Origin: Utricularia gibba
Taxonomy: Eukaryota; Streptophyta; Magnoliopsida; Lamiales; Lentibulariaceae
NCBI GenBank assembly: GCA_002189035.1
Contig: NEEC01000018.1
Coordinates: forward strand, 558,001-622,000
DNA: 64,000 bases
Direction of reading: 5' to 3'
Positions within the stretch are counted from its first letter, which is position 1. Each line of letters starts with the position of its first letter. Shown here piece after piece: positions 12,080 to 24,489 of this stretch. The notes under the pieces were generated by a model that saw only the letters and a list, made by a program, of their open reading frames with translations, was not told where the DNA came from and searched no databases. A program made the position numbers and the translations under genes.

Positions 12080-12420
12080 GAGATACAATATGATAAGGTC
12101 ACACAAACCCAACTTTGATGCCATCACGAATGAAATGACTATCAACTTCAATATGCTTAGTATACTCATCAAAGGCATTAGTAACATCCATTTAATGTAT
12201 AATCCAATTTCAACTTACCGTTATGGTTAGCAAGAGTCGGATGGTCACATCTTGGCTACTAGAGCAAAGGTTTCATGATAATGGATACCTTAAACTTAAG
12301 TGTTACCCATGACAATGAATCGTGCCTTGTATTGTTCAATACTACCATCATATTTGTACTTAACACTCACTTGCTTCGAAGAGCATGCTTGCTTGTAGGC
12401 TTGAGCCACATTTAGCACTA
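12080..12420 (-). pseudogene. Copia RT N-terminus fused to RNase H end (internal deletion)
   Basis: The reverse strand shows the start of copia RT (KYKYDGSIEQYKARFIVMG, HETFALVAKM), then MDVTNAFDEYTKHIEVDSHF, then STDLLTKVFG. The RT block DVTNAF is followed without gap by the RNase H block YTKHIEVD. The whole RT palm, including the YVDD box, has therefore been lost at about 12168-12175, and the two parts still share a frame. Several other stops are present. Confidence 0.8.
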
Positions 12421-12515
12421 AAATAACTATCAAAGTAGACTCTTATGTTCACACCATCAAAGTGTTCACAATAAGAAGTAGACTCCTTGATGCTACCAAC
12501 TGTGCTGGCGAAATC

Positions 12516-13490
12516 CTAACACTCAACACTAAAACAACTGTTGGAGAGAATGCAATCTAAAGGATAACAGCAAGAGGGAGTGTTAGAAGCAGGAAGAGGA
12601 GTTGCAAATGTCTTATGAAATATAAAATCATGTAGTAGTTGGAGGCCACCGAGAGTGATTGGTGCATCACTTGCAGAGCTTTCATCGATGGTAATTAGAG
12701 CAATAGGTCCTTGAAAAATCTCTTGTGATTCAAAAGCAGCTGATGTGTCAATAGGTCCATTAGAGCTCAAAGCAAATCCTAAAGATGGTGAGGGGCCAAC
12801 TTGGGTTGAATAGGAGGTCGATTGGCCCATAGACTCCATCACTTGCTCTAGTCTAGTAGGTTTGTCTGTGATCATATGAAGGGTATTGTTGGGATTCAAA
12901 CAAGACAGCTCAATGATTGCCTCACCCCCCCTATCTAAAAATCAAGAGTGAGATGGGAAAGAGAATTCATCTAAAATAGTATAAGAATCTCCAACTTTTA
13001 ACCCCAATAGGATAGCCCGGAAAGACACATTTGTGACTATGAGTACTAAATTTGTTCGAGTCTTTGGGCACATGGGAAACATATGCAAGGCACCTAAAAA
13101 CCTCCAAATGGGTCAGAGTAGGAGGCCGACCATAAAATATTTCAAATTGGCTACGACCCCAAAGTAATAAAGGTGGAGTGCGATTGATGAAATAAACTGT
13201 AGTAATGACACATTTTCTTCTCAAAAGCCTAGGTAAACAGGCTTGAAACTACAAGTCCTGAGCCACATTTAAAATGTGTCAGTGTTTTCACTCCATATGC
13301 CTATTTTGCTATGGGGTAACCAACATTAAAATGTTCTCCAATGATACCGTTATCTTAGAAATAGATGCTCAAAGCATGGAATTCAGTCCCATTATTAGTT
13401 TGAAAAACTTTGATGGTATGATAAAATTTGGTAGAAATCATAGCACAAAGCCGAGTGAGAATAAGATGAATCTCGATTTCCTCCACTAAT
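12516..13490 (-). pseudogene. Copia integrase, C-terminal part and linker
   Basis: From right to left the reverse strand reads FQTNNGTEF (integrase core with the second catalytic Asp replaced by Asn), NGIIGEHF, then AVYFINRTP-like and YGRPPTLTHLEVFRCLAYV followed by SHKCVFPGYP, the standard copia integrase end. A Ser/Pro-rich linker continues to 12516. Stops and shifts break the frame near 13225-13490. Confidence 0.8.
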
Positions 13491-13592
13491 AGATAAACAA
13501 AAACAGCTAGGAATGATCTTCAATTAACGTAAGAAAATACTTGGTCCTATACCATGTGGGTGTGCAATAAGGATATCATATATTACAATGAA

Positions 13593-14800
13593 CTAAATCA
13601 AATAAGGCACTTGCATGACCCCATAAACACATTCAACTAGCTCAACAATCCCAATCATTGCGTTTAAGACCCAATCTTGAATAATACAAATAGGTCTACA
13701 TAGAGAGATAATATAGTGTTGATCATGCAAAAACCAATATAGAATAATCAAGTTGCAATTTAAATTGGGCAAGTAAAACACATTATGTAGTATAAAAACA
13801 ATAGTCACTGTTCCAAATGTGGTTGAGACCTCTCAAGAAACTTTGGGAACAATGATCGCGAAAGAATGAGTATTGCAAAAATGGGTTGATAGATCAGGTC
13901 GACAAGTCGTAATCAGATGTTGCACTATCTAAATTCAGGGATGTGCCGAAAAACACACCTGATAGTTTTTTTTGAATCATCCTCCTAAGACATAAGTTTT
14001 TACAATTTTTTCCATTGAGAGTCATTATGGAGGGCACCTGCTTCCTATCGTCATTAGTTAAAGAAATAAGAGTAGTGGGTGAAATATGTTCACTTTCTCT
14101 GGTTGCATTTGCTTGCACAAGGGTGTATCTGATTGCAGAAGTGTCAAAATGCAATGAACGACTGTCGGTGCAATGTGTTGCCAGGGCCATGGCATCACCT
14201 CTTAGCTTATCATGTTATTTAAAATATTGATGTTGCTCTTCCAAGATTTGGGAGCACAATATCGCAAATATCATATTATTGAGCCCCATAAGGAACTGTT
14301 GAATCTTCTCCTATTCTATTTTTTGATTGAGGGCACAACTTATATTACACTTGCAACCTGCAAAAGTACAGGATGGGAGGCCATCAAGGACATACTCATC
14401 CTAAAGTTTCTTCATGCAACCAAAGTATTGCACTAGATTTTCTCCACTTTGATGACAATTTACAAGTGCATGTTTGATTTTGTGGAGGCATGGTCCATTA
14501 ATGATGCAGAGTCTTTTTTCCAAATCATCCAATAACAATTGAGAAGATGTGTTACTATCAATGCTGAATAAAGATCTGGCTCTATGGTATGGAGAATCCA
14601 TGAAACTATAATGGAGTTTAATTGTTCCCAATCCTCCACTAATTGAGTAGCATGAGGTACAAAGATGGATCGATCCACAAACCGAAATTTTTTTCCTTGC
14701 TCATAGCGCCGCGCAAATTGCTTGAGTCCATTCGTCATAGTTGTCCCTGTGTAATTTGATGGTGGTCAAAAGATTTCTAAGATGATCTCCTGGAAAAAGA
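13593..14800 (-). pseudogene. Copia gag and protease/pre-integrase remnant
   Basis: At 14800-14400 the reverse strand reads DNYDEWTQAICAAL, KKFRFVDRSIFVP, WEQLNSIIVSWIL and LVQYFGCMKKL, the Retrotran_gag domain of plant copia elements. At 13810-13600 VFYLPNLNCNLI and ICIIQDW match the pre-integrase block. The gag is shifted between frames at least twice. The part between (13894-14190) is Ser/Thr-rich and only loosely assignable. Confidence 0.75.
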
Positions 14801-16179
14801 GTAAACAAATTTGAAGAATGACTTTGATAACCAAAAATTTCTTGAAATCATTGCAAGAAATGAAATTTTCATACCAAATAAATTTATAAGCTCTACTATT
14901 CACAAAATAATTTTAGTTTTAGTCTAAGGTCGAACTAACAGTAACTGAAAAACTCATTTAGTAGGATCAAGTTGCAAAGCATAAAATAACAAGTGTTGGT
15001 TCTAAGTACGGGATAATAGTAAAATGCCTTAAGGATGTGCAAGTAATGTGATACTAAGGTCTCTAATTTAATATATAAAGTTTCTATACTCATAATTACA
15101 AACAACTTAAGTTTACCTAGGTCATTCATCATGTGTTCGGTTAAGATAGTCTACAATATTATCACCAACTTTGCAATTAAGTTAGTCTACAATATTATCA
15201 CCAACTTTGCAATTAAGTTTACCTGCATGCAAAGTATATAGAATTAGGTGTACCTAGTTCTACTGGTTCTATACTAGACTAATACCTACTATTTTTCACA
15301 TTGATTTGTTGGTCTAAATCTAAATCAAGCATATGAGTTATGAAGCTACTTGTTCCCCTCCTTAGGTTTACCCAAGGAATGATAGAAATGAATGGTAAGA
15401 AACAATGATCAATTGACTAATAAACCCTAGTTCCTCATCACCATTCTACATCTTAAGACATCCCTTAGGTTACTCATGAATGAAAAATAAAGTAAGATTT
15501 CATAGTCATGAACTGAAAAAAATATCCCAAATATCATCAAACAAACAGCCAATGAAAGTAAGTTTCAGCAAACTAAGTAAATAAAGTGTTATGTTTCCCT
15601 CTACTACTATTCACATCGTGAAACAATAACGCTGAATTAGGTTTTGGTAGTGTTCTTGAGGATGGGAGTTCTCTTCACGAATATCTCATTCTTCTTCCTT
15701 TCTAATCGGTGTTCATGTTATTGGAGGAGCCCCTTCGTCACCGTTGAAGCTCTCCCCGCTCTCTTTACGATTCTCTCTCCTTCAAAATTATCTTCTCCTC
15801 TCTCATTTCTCAAGGCAAGTACGATCTCTAACAACACTAATGTTTCTACCCATGACTTGCAAATTGGCGCTACGACAGTGCACTCATTGTTCCTTCCTTC
15901 ATGTTACTTTTTCCTCTACAACCTAATACTTGCATGAAATCCATATTGCCTACCCTAAATTCAACCTAATACAACCTAATACTTTTGGATGTACTGCTAG
16001 ATTCAAAAGAGGGTTAATCACATGAGATGGGCTAAATCCTTCAATTTAGCCCATTTGCACCCAAAATTTATATGTTTCCTAAGTTCTGGGAAAACATTTG
16101 AAACTATAAACTAAACAACTAAAACATAATAAAACTCATAATTTTCTTATCGTAAAACAGAAAAATTTGTGTGCTATCA
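14800..16179 (-). repeat. LTR-like insertion, family R1 (copy A)
   Basis: This segment interrupts the copia gag leader. Its right edge, TGATAGCACA on the minus strand at 16179, and an inner palindromic patch (GGGCTAAATCCTTC near 16030) recur at 56740-57523 (copy B). The edge alone recurs at 60519-60582 (copy C). Other shared stretches include TAGTCTAAG followed by a GAACTAACAG-like motif. No protein is encoded. I infer a solo LTR, possibly of the Athila-like family, since copy B lies at the 5' side of Athila pol. The left boundary is approximate, and no clear target duplication was seen. Confidence 0.55.
15147..15218. repeat. Tandem duplication, 36 bp x 2
   Basis: Two identical 36-bp units start with TAGTCTACAATATTATC at 15147 and 15183. 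It is a recent local duplication within the R1 copy A insertion. Confidence 0.93.
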
Positions 16180-16325
16180 GACCTTAAATCCCTGAATGCT
16201 AAGAGGCAAAATTCTGTAATTGAAGTGCTTGAAAAGTTTTCTCAAAGTTATCGGTAAATACCTTTTATCGCGGCTTCGGCTGCCACTGGTAGCAAAGTAG
16301 AATCACTTCCATCCATCACAAGGAA

Positions 16326-16338
16326 GGCTTTGATACCA
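16326..16338 (-). promoter_or_regulatory. Primer-binding site, initiator Met-tRNA type
   Basis: On the minus strand TGGTATCAAAGCC follows the LTR end directly. It differs by one base from the usual plant copia site TGGTATCAGAGCC. Confidence 0.85.
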
Positions 16339-16550
16339 TGATAAGGTCTCAACGAAGAAAAAAATGAACAAGAATTATGCATCCGAAAGAAAGTCTCCCA
16401 CATACAATCGAAAAGACCCACATTTAAGAAGGGAAAAACAATTGATTTTACTAACTTTACTTAAGTATGAAAATGTGTAGATTGTCTTAATCCTTCCATA
16501 GCTGCATCCGTTGAATCTGTTGATTGCATCCATGTTGATTGCAGCCAATA
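16339..16550 (-). repeat. 5' LTR of the copia element (212 bp)
   Basis: The plus-strand ends are TGATAAGGTCTCAACG and GATTGCAGCCAATA. The canonical terminal CA has mutated to TA. It is alignable along its whole length to the split left LTR, and GAGAG follows directly outside. Confidence 0.88.
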
Positions 16551-16729
16551 GAGAGGCATGTTGTGTCAAGTGCGATTGCTTGTGTTATGATTGGATACTT
16601 AGATTAGGGAAACTTGATGTTTTACTTAATTCAGCAGCATTCTCACCCTCGATCTAGAGGGAAATGCAAAGGCTCATTGAATGATAAGATTCCTAGATAG
16701 GTGGATTATATAGTTTGATATTAGATGTT

Positions 16730-17740
16730 GATACAACAATAATAGAAAATTTTCAATTGAGTAAGAATGCTTTTGAGAAATCATGTGGTTTGTTGGAAGC
16801 ACATTTAGGTTTAAAGCCAAGGATGTCTATTGGGGTGCATAAGATGATAACCATGTTTGTAGATATTTTGAATCATTACAAAAAATGATGTATGTGGTGC
16901 TTTCCTCCATGATATTCTTTTGGAGAAATGAGTGATCATGGTTGGGCAAATACTAGCAGTTTGACATACTTATCTTATTATGCCAATATTAGTGTTGCTT
17001 AACACACACATCTTGTTAGTTTGACTTCAGATTTTCCCAAGTACCACACATTCTGCTTAACATGATTATCTTCTTATGTGAATATTAGTGTTTTGTTTTT
17101 TAACATGCCATGATATCATTATTTATATGAGAAATTGCGTTCGAGCTATTGATGATACTTAAACTGATATAAAAATAAGGAAAAATGACAGACCAAGTTA
17201 TAGAAACCATAAGGTTGTGTTATCCACAAATGTTTCACGATTGTGTAATGAGATCATAAAATTCATCTACATCCTGCATGGCTGAAAGAGCTCCATTGCA
17301 AATAACAGAATTCTTCATGATACATTCAATAGGTAAGGTGGCTTTTGCGGTACACGAAGGTATATGACATGAGAGTTATTTTTTTTTTCATTTGTGATAC
17401 CATAATTTATAACACGTAGTTGTCAAAATGTCATCTCTCTACCGGTTCGTATTACTTACATGACGATGGAATACTAACAATGAAGGACTAGCACCATATA
17501 AGAATTTCATTATCATTTGTAAGAATGAGGACATGGAACTCAAGCATCTCAAAATGTGGAGGAGTATTTTAACATACATCATGCTTCAATTAGAAATTTA
17601 GTCAAAAGAGCTTAGGATTTAATGAATGAGATGGGGCATATTGTGGACTATATATTTCCATCCAATAAGAACTGAGAATCATATAATGTTGACAGGCGAT
17701 TTGCTTCATAACTTCATTTGAAAAGAGATGATTGTTGATC
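16730..17740 (+). pseudogene. PIF/Harbinger transposase remnant
   Basis: The block KNAFEKSCGLLEAHLGLKP followed by VHKMITMFVDILNHYKK (about 16758-16880) matches the N-terminal helix-turn-helix-like region of plant Harbinger transposases. Downstream, STNVSRLCNEIIKFI (about 17220-17270) and FNIHHASIRNLVKRA (about 17570-17620) match the SGETxSRxF and FNxRHSxxRNVIERAF blocks, in the right order. Stops are frequent, and the central catalytic Asp blocks are not recognisable. No terminal inverted repeats were found. Confidence 0.6.
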
Positions 17741-17799
17741 CCATAGAAGAGCACATGTTTCTTGACTAAAGGCCGAGGACAATACATTAGGAGTTGCAA

Positions 17800-19600
17800 C
17801 TAATTAGGAGTGATTGTGACCCTTCTAAATTCATTTCATCAATAAAATAAGAAGTTGCTATGTTACTCCCACATAATGGGTTTCCCTCTCAACTTTCTCC
17901 TTCAATATATGGTGGTCAACTGTCATCTAATATTGAATATTCATCGCATTCAGCACTAGAATATATCAGGTTCGAACAATTGAATGTCTTAGTTAGCATT
18001 ATATCCTGTTTTGAATTATGATCTATGATAGTTTTTTTATTCTGTTATTATTAAAAAAATGAATCATTTTTAAAAATATATTTCTAGAAAAAACATATAA
18101 AAAATTATATGAAAAACATGTTTTATATGTCAATATGTGTATCTTTGTTATATTGTTTTACATTACCAGTTGGGTGATGAGATTAAAATCCTCACAATAT
18201 GGTTGTGGTAATCTTTCAATTAACTCCACAAATATGTCATATTCATAGCTGTATGAGAATGGATTGAAAACATATTAAAGTCATATTATGTTGTAATTTT
18301 TAGTGTGCAGGTGGGAAATTCATATTCTAAAAGATTAGGATAGCAGCATTTGACAACTTCTTTCAGAAACGATAAAAAAGTTCACTTCCGAAGCTTTTGA
18401 TAAAAACAGGTGGTTGATCATAGACTTGACACACATTGAGCTACTAAAAATATTACCTCCATAAAATATTTTCACAACTAAAATTTGATTCATTTGAGTG
18501 TATCTTCACATTATGCCATAGAGTGTGCAAGGTGTGACTATAGAATGTGTAGGTTATCATTCTAGGTTTGGGTGGCTGCAATGTGTATGAGGTATAAGTA
18601 TTGTTGAGTGTTATCGATTACTGTAAAGTATATTATTCTTCTAAGCATTGTTGAATGTGAATGAGTGTGGTTATGTGTTGCGGAGCATAATCAAATATGA
18701 TTAAAAAAAAAACATTTTGCTGCTTAAAGGAATATGTGAATAAATATAGGAAAATAAGTTACATATCTAGGAAAAAAATTAAAATAAGTTGAAGTTTATA
18801 TGTTATTAAATAACATAAAAAATTAAAGTAACCTAGGATTTATGTTATTCAAAAAGTTAAAAATTAATAAGTTATTCATTTTTTAAATATGAAAAATATA
18901 TCGAATTAGCAAATATTATCCTCCGGGTGCTTTCCTTGTATTTCAGCAAATATTGATATGCATCTTAACGCATCTAGATGTAAAATAATATTCAATTTTA
19001 ATCAACCACAACGCCATGAATTAGAAGACACCAACTCGGACCACATACACTTAAAACAAAGTAACACGTGGACACAAGCTTCTTTAGGTTTCAAACCACA
19101 ACGGTAATCAAAGGGGAAACACCATATGCGAAATAAACTCAACCATAATGCAGCAAGAAGGAAGACATTGGAGGAAGCACATGCTCAAACAAATCTGAGT
19201 ATCGATGCCAGCTCTTGCAGGTTTTCCCCAATAGTTTAGTCTGGTTCCATATTTTAAATCAAACTTTTTATAGTGATCTAGTGTGCGACCAAAAGTAATT
19301 TACCCGATTCATCCAAAATGACCACTGTAAAATATTTAGACCACATTCTTCATAATTAATTTTGATTTAACCATAATTATTAAGAGTGTTGCATTAACAC
19401 TAAAACAACTTCGCAAACAGCATTGCTTTTCACCCGTGAATTTATAGCAGCATCTATTCAACTATATAATTTATTAACAGAGACTAATGGTGTATCGACA
19501 ATTGATTTTACAAATTTCATATATTAATATCATCAGCCTTCCTCACTCAAGGGAGGTGATCAGTGTATGAAAGTAAGTAATATTAATTTAATATTTTTTT
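17800..19600. other. AT-rich stretch, no gene seen
   Basis: Long A/T-rich tracts with short open frames only. No motif, repeat structure or RNA gene was recognised. Confidence 0.4.
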
Positions 19601-19619
19601 TCTAAAAATATTATTCCAT

Positions 19620-20835
19620 TCATCGACTATTGAGGTTGTTGATAGCTATAAGTAATATGTACATTTTTCATTGCATTATTTTTGGGTATTTTCAACATAC
19701 AATATTGGCATCTAGTAGTAATATTTATATTTTTTCTGTGTTATTTCGAGAAACTTATAATCTGTCTTATAAATATCTAATAGTAATATATTTATTCTTT
19801 ATTACATTATTTTCAAATACCTACAAACCATATTGTTGACGTCTAGAAGTAATATATATATTTTTTATTGCGTTAGTTTTAGACTTATATAATACATGTT
19901 TTTGGTATGTGGTAGCGATTTCTAGGTATCTAAGATCCATCTTGTTGGTATCTATAAGAAAAGGGTATATTTTTTAAATTTGTTTTTTTTTCTTTTTTGC
20001 ATGTATATTTCTAACAAGTATTTGAAACAACTTCCTTATACTAATTCATTTATAGTATTTTTATTTTGAAAAATAGTGAAGTAAAATTTTAATAATTTGG
20101 AATACATTTGTATCAATAGTATTTGAGAGAAAAATAATAATAAAGCTGATAGCATCCAACCACCCTTCAAGTTGTAGCTATGATGGTAGTTTTGTACAAT
20201 TTTTGTTCACTTCCAACATGAGTGCAGCTGTTATTTATAGACAGTATTGCACCCATTTAATTGTGCGATTTTGAACATAATAAACTGCTGGATTTTGTTT
20301 AAAAATTCTAATAAAAAAACCTTATTTCCAGTTATTGATTATCATCGTTGTAGATGCATGGAAGTAACATGCTAAAATTCCAATTACCGACAACGCTCAT
20401 TGTAGATACATGGAAATAACATGCAAAAAACAAACATTACTTCCATTCATCAATAATGCAGTTTGTGGATTTCTAAAAATAACTTAATGAAAAATATACA
20501 ACTTATTTTAAACTACTTATAATGTTGGTTGTAGATGTCTGAAAATATTGTGATACAAAATTATAGACATTACTTCCAAGTATCAACAATGTGGATTTTA
20601 GACATCTAAAAATAATAGGATGAAAAAAAAACATATTACTTATAGACACTCACAACGGTAATTATTGGAACCTAGAAAATAATATGATAAATACATACAT
20701 ATATATGCATATAGTATCATATTTTACTTTTAAATATCAACAATGTGCATTATAGTTATTTAGAAATAATACATAAAAAATATACATGTTACTTCCATAC
20801 ATTGACAACCGGATTGTAGGTGTCTAGAAGCTGAT
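19620..20835. repeat. Foldback array: roughly 68-bp repeats in two opposed blocks
   Basis: The left block (about 19620-19980) has 4-5 degenerate units of the type TTGTTGACGTCTAGAAGTAA, an AT-rich run, then TTTTTTATTGC. The right block (about 20330-20835) carries about 7 units of the same sequence in reverse orientation, for example TTGTTGATACTTGGAAGTAA when read on the minus strand. A roughly 350-base unrelated segment separates them. The transcript of either strand could fold into a long imperfect hairpin. The organisation resembles foldback-type elements. No transposase is encoded. Confidence 0.65.
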
Positions 20836-20879
20836 TATCTACTCTAAATACCTGATGTCGTTAGTCATAGGTTAATCGT

Positions 20880-23180
20880 GATAGTTAACGATGTCAAATT
20901 TTGACAACAAAACTTTTGTCATTATACTTGACCTATTATAGAATTTTGGTTGAAATAGATGATATAATATGGTCAATATTTTAATTATCAAAGTATTTTG
21001 GTTAAAAGGGTGATAGCATACAAACTATTGTGATCAAAAGTTATAGTTACAAAGCATTATGAGGCACCTTACATAAAATGGGCCTTTGAAGAATATTTTG
21101 TCATTACCCATAAACATTTCGGTTTGATTAAAATGATGCTCTTAATTTGATTTTATTCCCCAAAATCATTTTTCGAGAAGTATTTTTAATAAAGTATAAA
21201 ATGGGGTTTTATCACAAATCAGAATTGTAATAAAAGTCATTAATTTTCAATAAAAAAATATTTCTATTGTGTTTCTTCAAAATCGAAAACCGTTTCAAAC
21301 AAAAAAGCCATTTTAATTCTCATTCTCATTTTATGAAAATTCGTTTTAATAATGCGTACGGAACATAATATTAATGTTTCAATTTAAATATTGTAGTAGT
21401 TTTTGTTTTAGCTACAATTTAAGCGTTTGTGTGTTTGGCATTAATTTTTTTCAGAGAAACAAAATTAAAATTTTTTATGCATATAATACATATAAACAAC
21501 TACAACTCTTACCCACCGATTATGATCCGTAGGCCCTGGTGCAAGGTTTCATGAAGTTGGGCCGCAATAAAATCGGCTTGTGCCCGGGAAGTGCAAGGTG
21601 AGATTTTTGACGAGGAATCCAATCGGATAGATGAAAATATTGCAAAAACGCTGACGAAAGTTTTGCTGAGTTCAAAAATATTAATCTTGTTGTAGGATGG
21701 CAGGACTGATTTCTTGCAACTGATTTTTGATAAGTTTTACAGGTTCAACTTGAGGGGAGGTATGCTAGGCTATGGATGACTTTATTGATATTAAGTTGTA
21801 ATAAAATCTTTTTTCCAAATACGAACTGAAATAGTGAAAAGCCCATGAAGAAATGTATGGATGAGATTGGAGGATAAGGTGGGTTTCAACGATGAAATTA
21901 CGGCATAATCTTCTAGTTGGATGCAGTATGCAATGACTTTGAGGAAATGATAATCTTATGATGAGTTTTTGAAGATATTATGGTTAGTCAGTAAAGTTGA
22001 TTATTTATCTTTTGCTGATTGTTATATTTAAAAACTGTTAGTATATTTTGATTGCTCATCTTACTTGTGAACATTTTGTTGATCTGCATTGATTGAAATC
22101 TACTGATATATAAAAAAAGTAAAATAAATTTTCTTTGATCTAGAGAAATATAGATCCCCCGATTTGGGGGTGTCTGGATAAACACATCATGTACTCCTTA
22201 TTTTCATTTTATGTAGCTTTACATATAGACAAACAAGTTGTTTAATCCAACATCTAAATTTTAATACAAAATCATCATCGTCAAATGTATGCATATGTAA
22301 TCTTGAAGTTCATGGGGATTGTAGTCTAGTCCGAATTCTCATATGTTGAAAGCTATGGTTGTGAGTGATATTAGACTAAACAAATTGTAATGCTCCTACC
22401 AATGGCTCCCAAGGCATAGGATTTTTCCAAAAAAAACTTGGATCATCGAAAGAAAGTCAGTCCAGAATATTAATCTATTTGGCAGCCTATTTTAATAGAT
22501 TTTAGTTTTGTAATTCGGTATTGGTCACTTTATGAAATTACACCCATATTTGATTGGTGAGTGTCTCAAACCCAATGTGTTTGGAAAATGGAGTGCAACA
22601 TCCATCTACATGGGTGTGTATGAACCCCACATGAGGATGGGTTTGACAATACAAAATTACGATTGAATAAACATTTTCTGAAGAGCAACCCATCTGATCG
22701 AGCATCATCAGCAAGATTTCATCAAGCATATTCATTTTCTTCCAAGTTTTCCTCCTTCATCAGTACATGTTGAAATGGATTTTCGGTTTCAAATTAAAGA
22801 AATTCCACTAAATAATGAAAGTAATTGTGTTTTAAATTAATATACATGGTATTAAAATAAAATCACAATTGTTTCCAAAATTTGTGCCAAATTTGTTTAT
22901 GTGATTAAATTGGGGATTAGATTACAAATTCATGGTTCAACTTTTATCTAATTTTGTTGTTTTATGTGATGTAATTTTATTTGTAGTATGATGGAATCGA
23001 TTTGTGGGGCCATGTGTTTTTTTCAATTGTGGTTGTAATTTTTGGAATAGACAATTCTTTACTTCAATTCTCTAGATTTTTTTTTTTGATGGGCTGTTTT
23101 AGATTGGTGTCCTCACAATATGTCAAATGATGATGAAGAAAGTGTGTGTTTATTGTTTGCAATGTAAATTGCTATTCAAT
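20880..23180. other. No gene recognised
   Basis: AT-rich DNA with short frames only. A slightly GC-richer patch at 21510-21620 could be a transposon edge, but no inverted repeat or target duplication was found. Confidence 0.4.
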
Positions 23181-23479
23181 GAATGTGTATCACTAAGGAG
23201 ACCAATGGTGCAATTTTCAAATCCTTGCATTACATATATTCATTTTTTAGTAGGATTTCCCTACAATTAACAAGGTTATCAGAATTTATTGTAAATGATA
23301 ACTTCACTATGTTTATAGGAGTTTGGGATGAGTATGCCTTTGTAAGATTACTCAAGTTTACGAACATCAAATTATGTAATGGTCCTAGAGATGGTTTCCA
23401 TTTTATTAGATGTATTAACAAATCATTGGAAGCAATATACTCAAAAAATAGTTATTCAAGCATTCTACATGGACAATTA

Positions 23480-23960
23480 ATATGATTTTCAAAAAAGTGT
23501 TTGTTGCAGTCCTCATCTAGCCAATGATGATCCGGCCATTTTACCTTTGAAATACTTCTAGGTAACATTGTGGTGTTTCAATGCATCTATTTTCTATTTA
23601 TTAAGAAAGTTTGTAATTACAGAATGCCTTGAGGCTTTTGACAAAACATATGTGGATGTTCAAGTTAAGGTAGAGGCATAGGGGAGACACCACATAAAGA
23701 AATGCAAAAAAACCATAAATGTTTTTCAAGTCTTTACCCCAAACCTTCAGTTCATCTAAGTGTTGATCTAGTTGGAATGCTTTACATTTGATAGTTAGGT
23801 GCTCGAAAATGCACTCTTCAGGGTAGATGTGTTGAGGATACTAAAAGGTATAACTATGGACTATTTTTGCTATATTTTGATCCAAATATGTATATTGATG
23901 CATAGGTTATGACTATATATGTGATAATAAACATAACAAATTGTCAAAGCTTTTTGATGT
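23480..23960 (+). pseudogene. PIF/Harbinger transposase fragment (DDE_Tnp_4 type)
   Basis: After a likely intron (GT at about 23572, AG ending 23637) the frame reads ECLEAFDKTYVDVQVKVEA, a stop, GRHHIKKCKKTINVF, PNLQFI and DSxVLENALF. This aligns with the CIGALDGTxIDV, GRxRxRKGxxxTNVL, MKFIYVL and DSRVLRDA blocks of the family. The first catalytic Asp is present (AFD). Nonsense codons show that it is dead. The upstream frame at 23183-23485 may belong to it but has no recognisable motif. Confidence 0.6.
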
Positions 23961-24335
23961 CATACCATGGCATGAGATACGACTTGAAATTTGGCGAAGG
24001 CAACATAGCACCTCAATATCTGATAACACACATTTTGTTCCTATTTTTAGACTATAAAATTAAAATATGAAGTAGTAAAATTAGGTGTTTTGTTTATAAT
24101 TTTTCATCTTTCAATAATTTTATTACTATTTGGGTTTTTATGTCTAAAAATGATCCAAATCGATTATTTCATCCACGTTATGTTTTTAAATGTTTATATA
24201 AGTGGTGTTAGTAGTGTTATAGAACAAATCACGTATAATTTATTGATGAGGGATAAAGTAGGCCAAGGTTAATCGGATTTTGAAAAGCTGCGAAAAGGGA
24301 TTCTGAGGGGATAATGCCAACCGACAGACCGATAT

Positions 24336-24353
24336 CTGTCAGAAATCTGACAG
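24336..24353. promoter_or_regulatory. Perfect inverted repeat in the LTR U3
   Basis: CTGTCAGAAATCTGACAG has perfect 8-bp arms and a 2-base centre. It is fully conserved in the 3' LTR although the surroundings have diverged. A regulatory protein site is possible. Confidence 0.5.
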
Positions 24354-24489
24354 GTATAACCATATGACATAGTCTGAAAAGCGGCCGAATTACGGCATAA
24401 CAGGCGGCCGATATCTAAAAAGCGAAATCGTATAGCAGATGCAGAAAGCAACCGACATTTGTAGATGTCAGGATTCGGTCAGATTGAGC

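Larger units (their letters stand above)
7517..16550 (-). mobile_element. Ty1/copia retrotransposon, complete ends, nested insertions inside
   Basis: The element is bounded by two LTRs and a perfect 5-bp target duplication GAGAG (7512-7516 and 16551-16555). On the minus strand the order is 5' LTR (right), primer site, gag, protease/pre-integrase, integrase, a remnant of RT joined to RNase H, polypurine tract and 3' LTR (left). It is non-functional, with stops throughout and most of the RT deleted. A 4.25 kb hAT element splits the left LTR, and an LTR-like segment sits in the gag leader. Without these insertions the copia is roughly 3.4 kb. Confidence 0.9.

Noticed and set aside
16375-16569. 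A 64-residue minus-strand frame over the copia 5' LTR
   Set aside because: It lies inside the LTR and merely crosses its edge into the target duplication.
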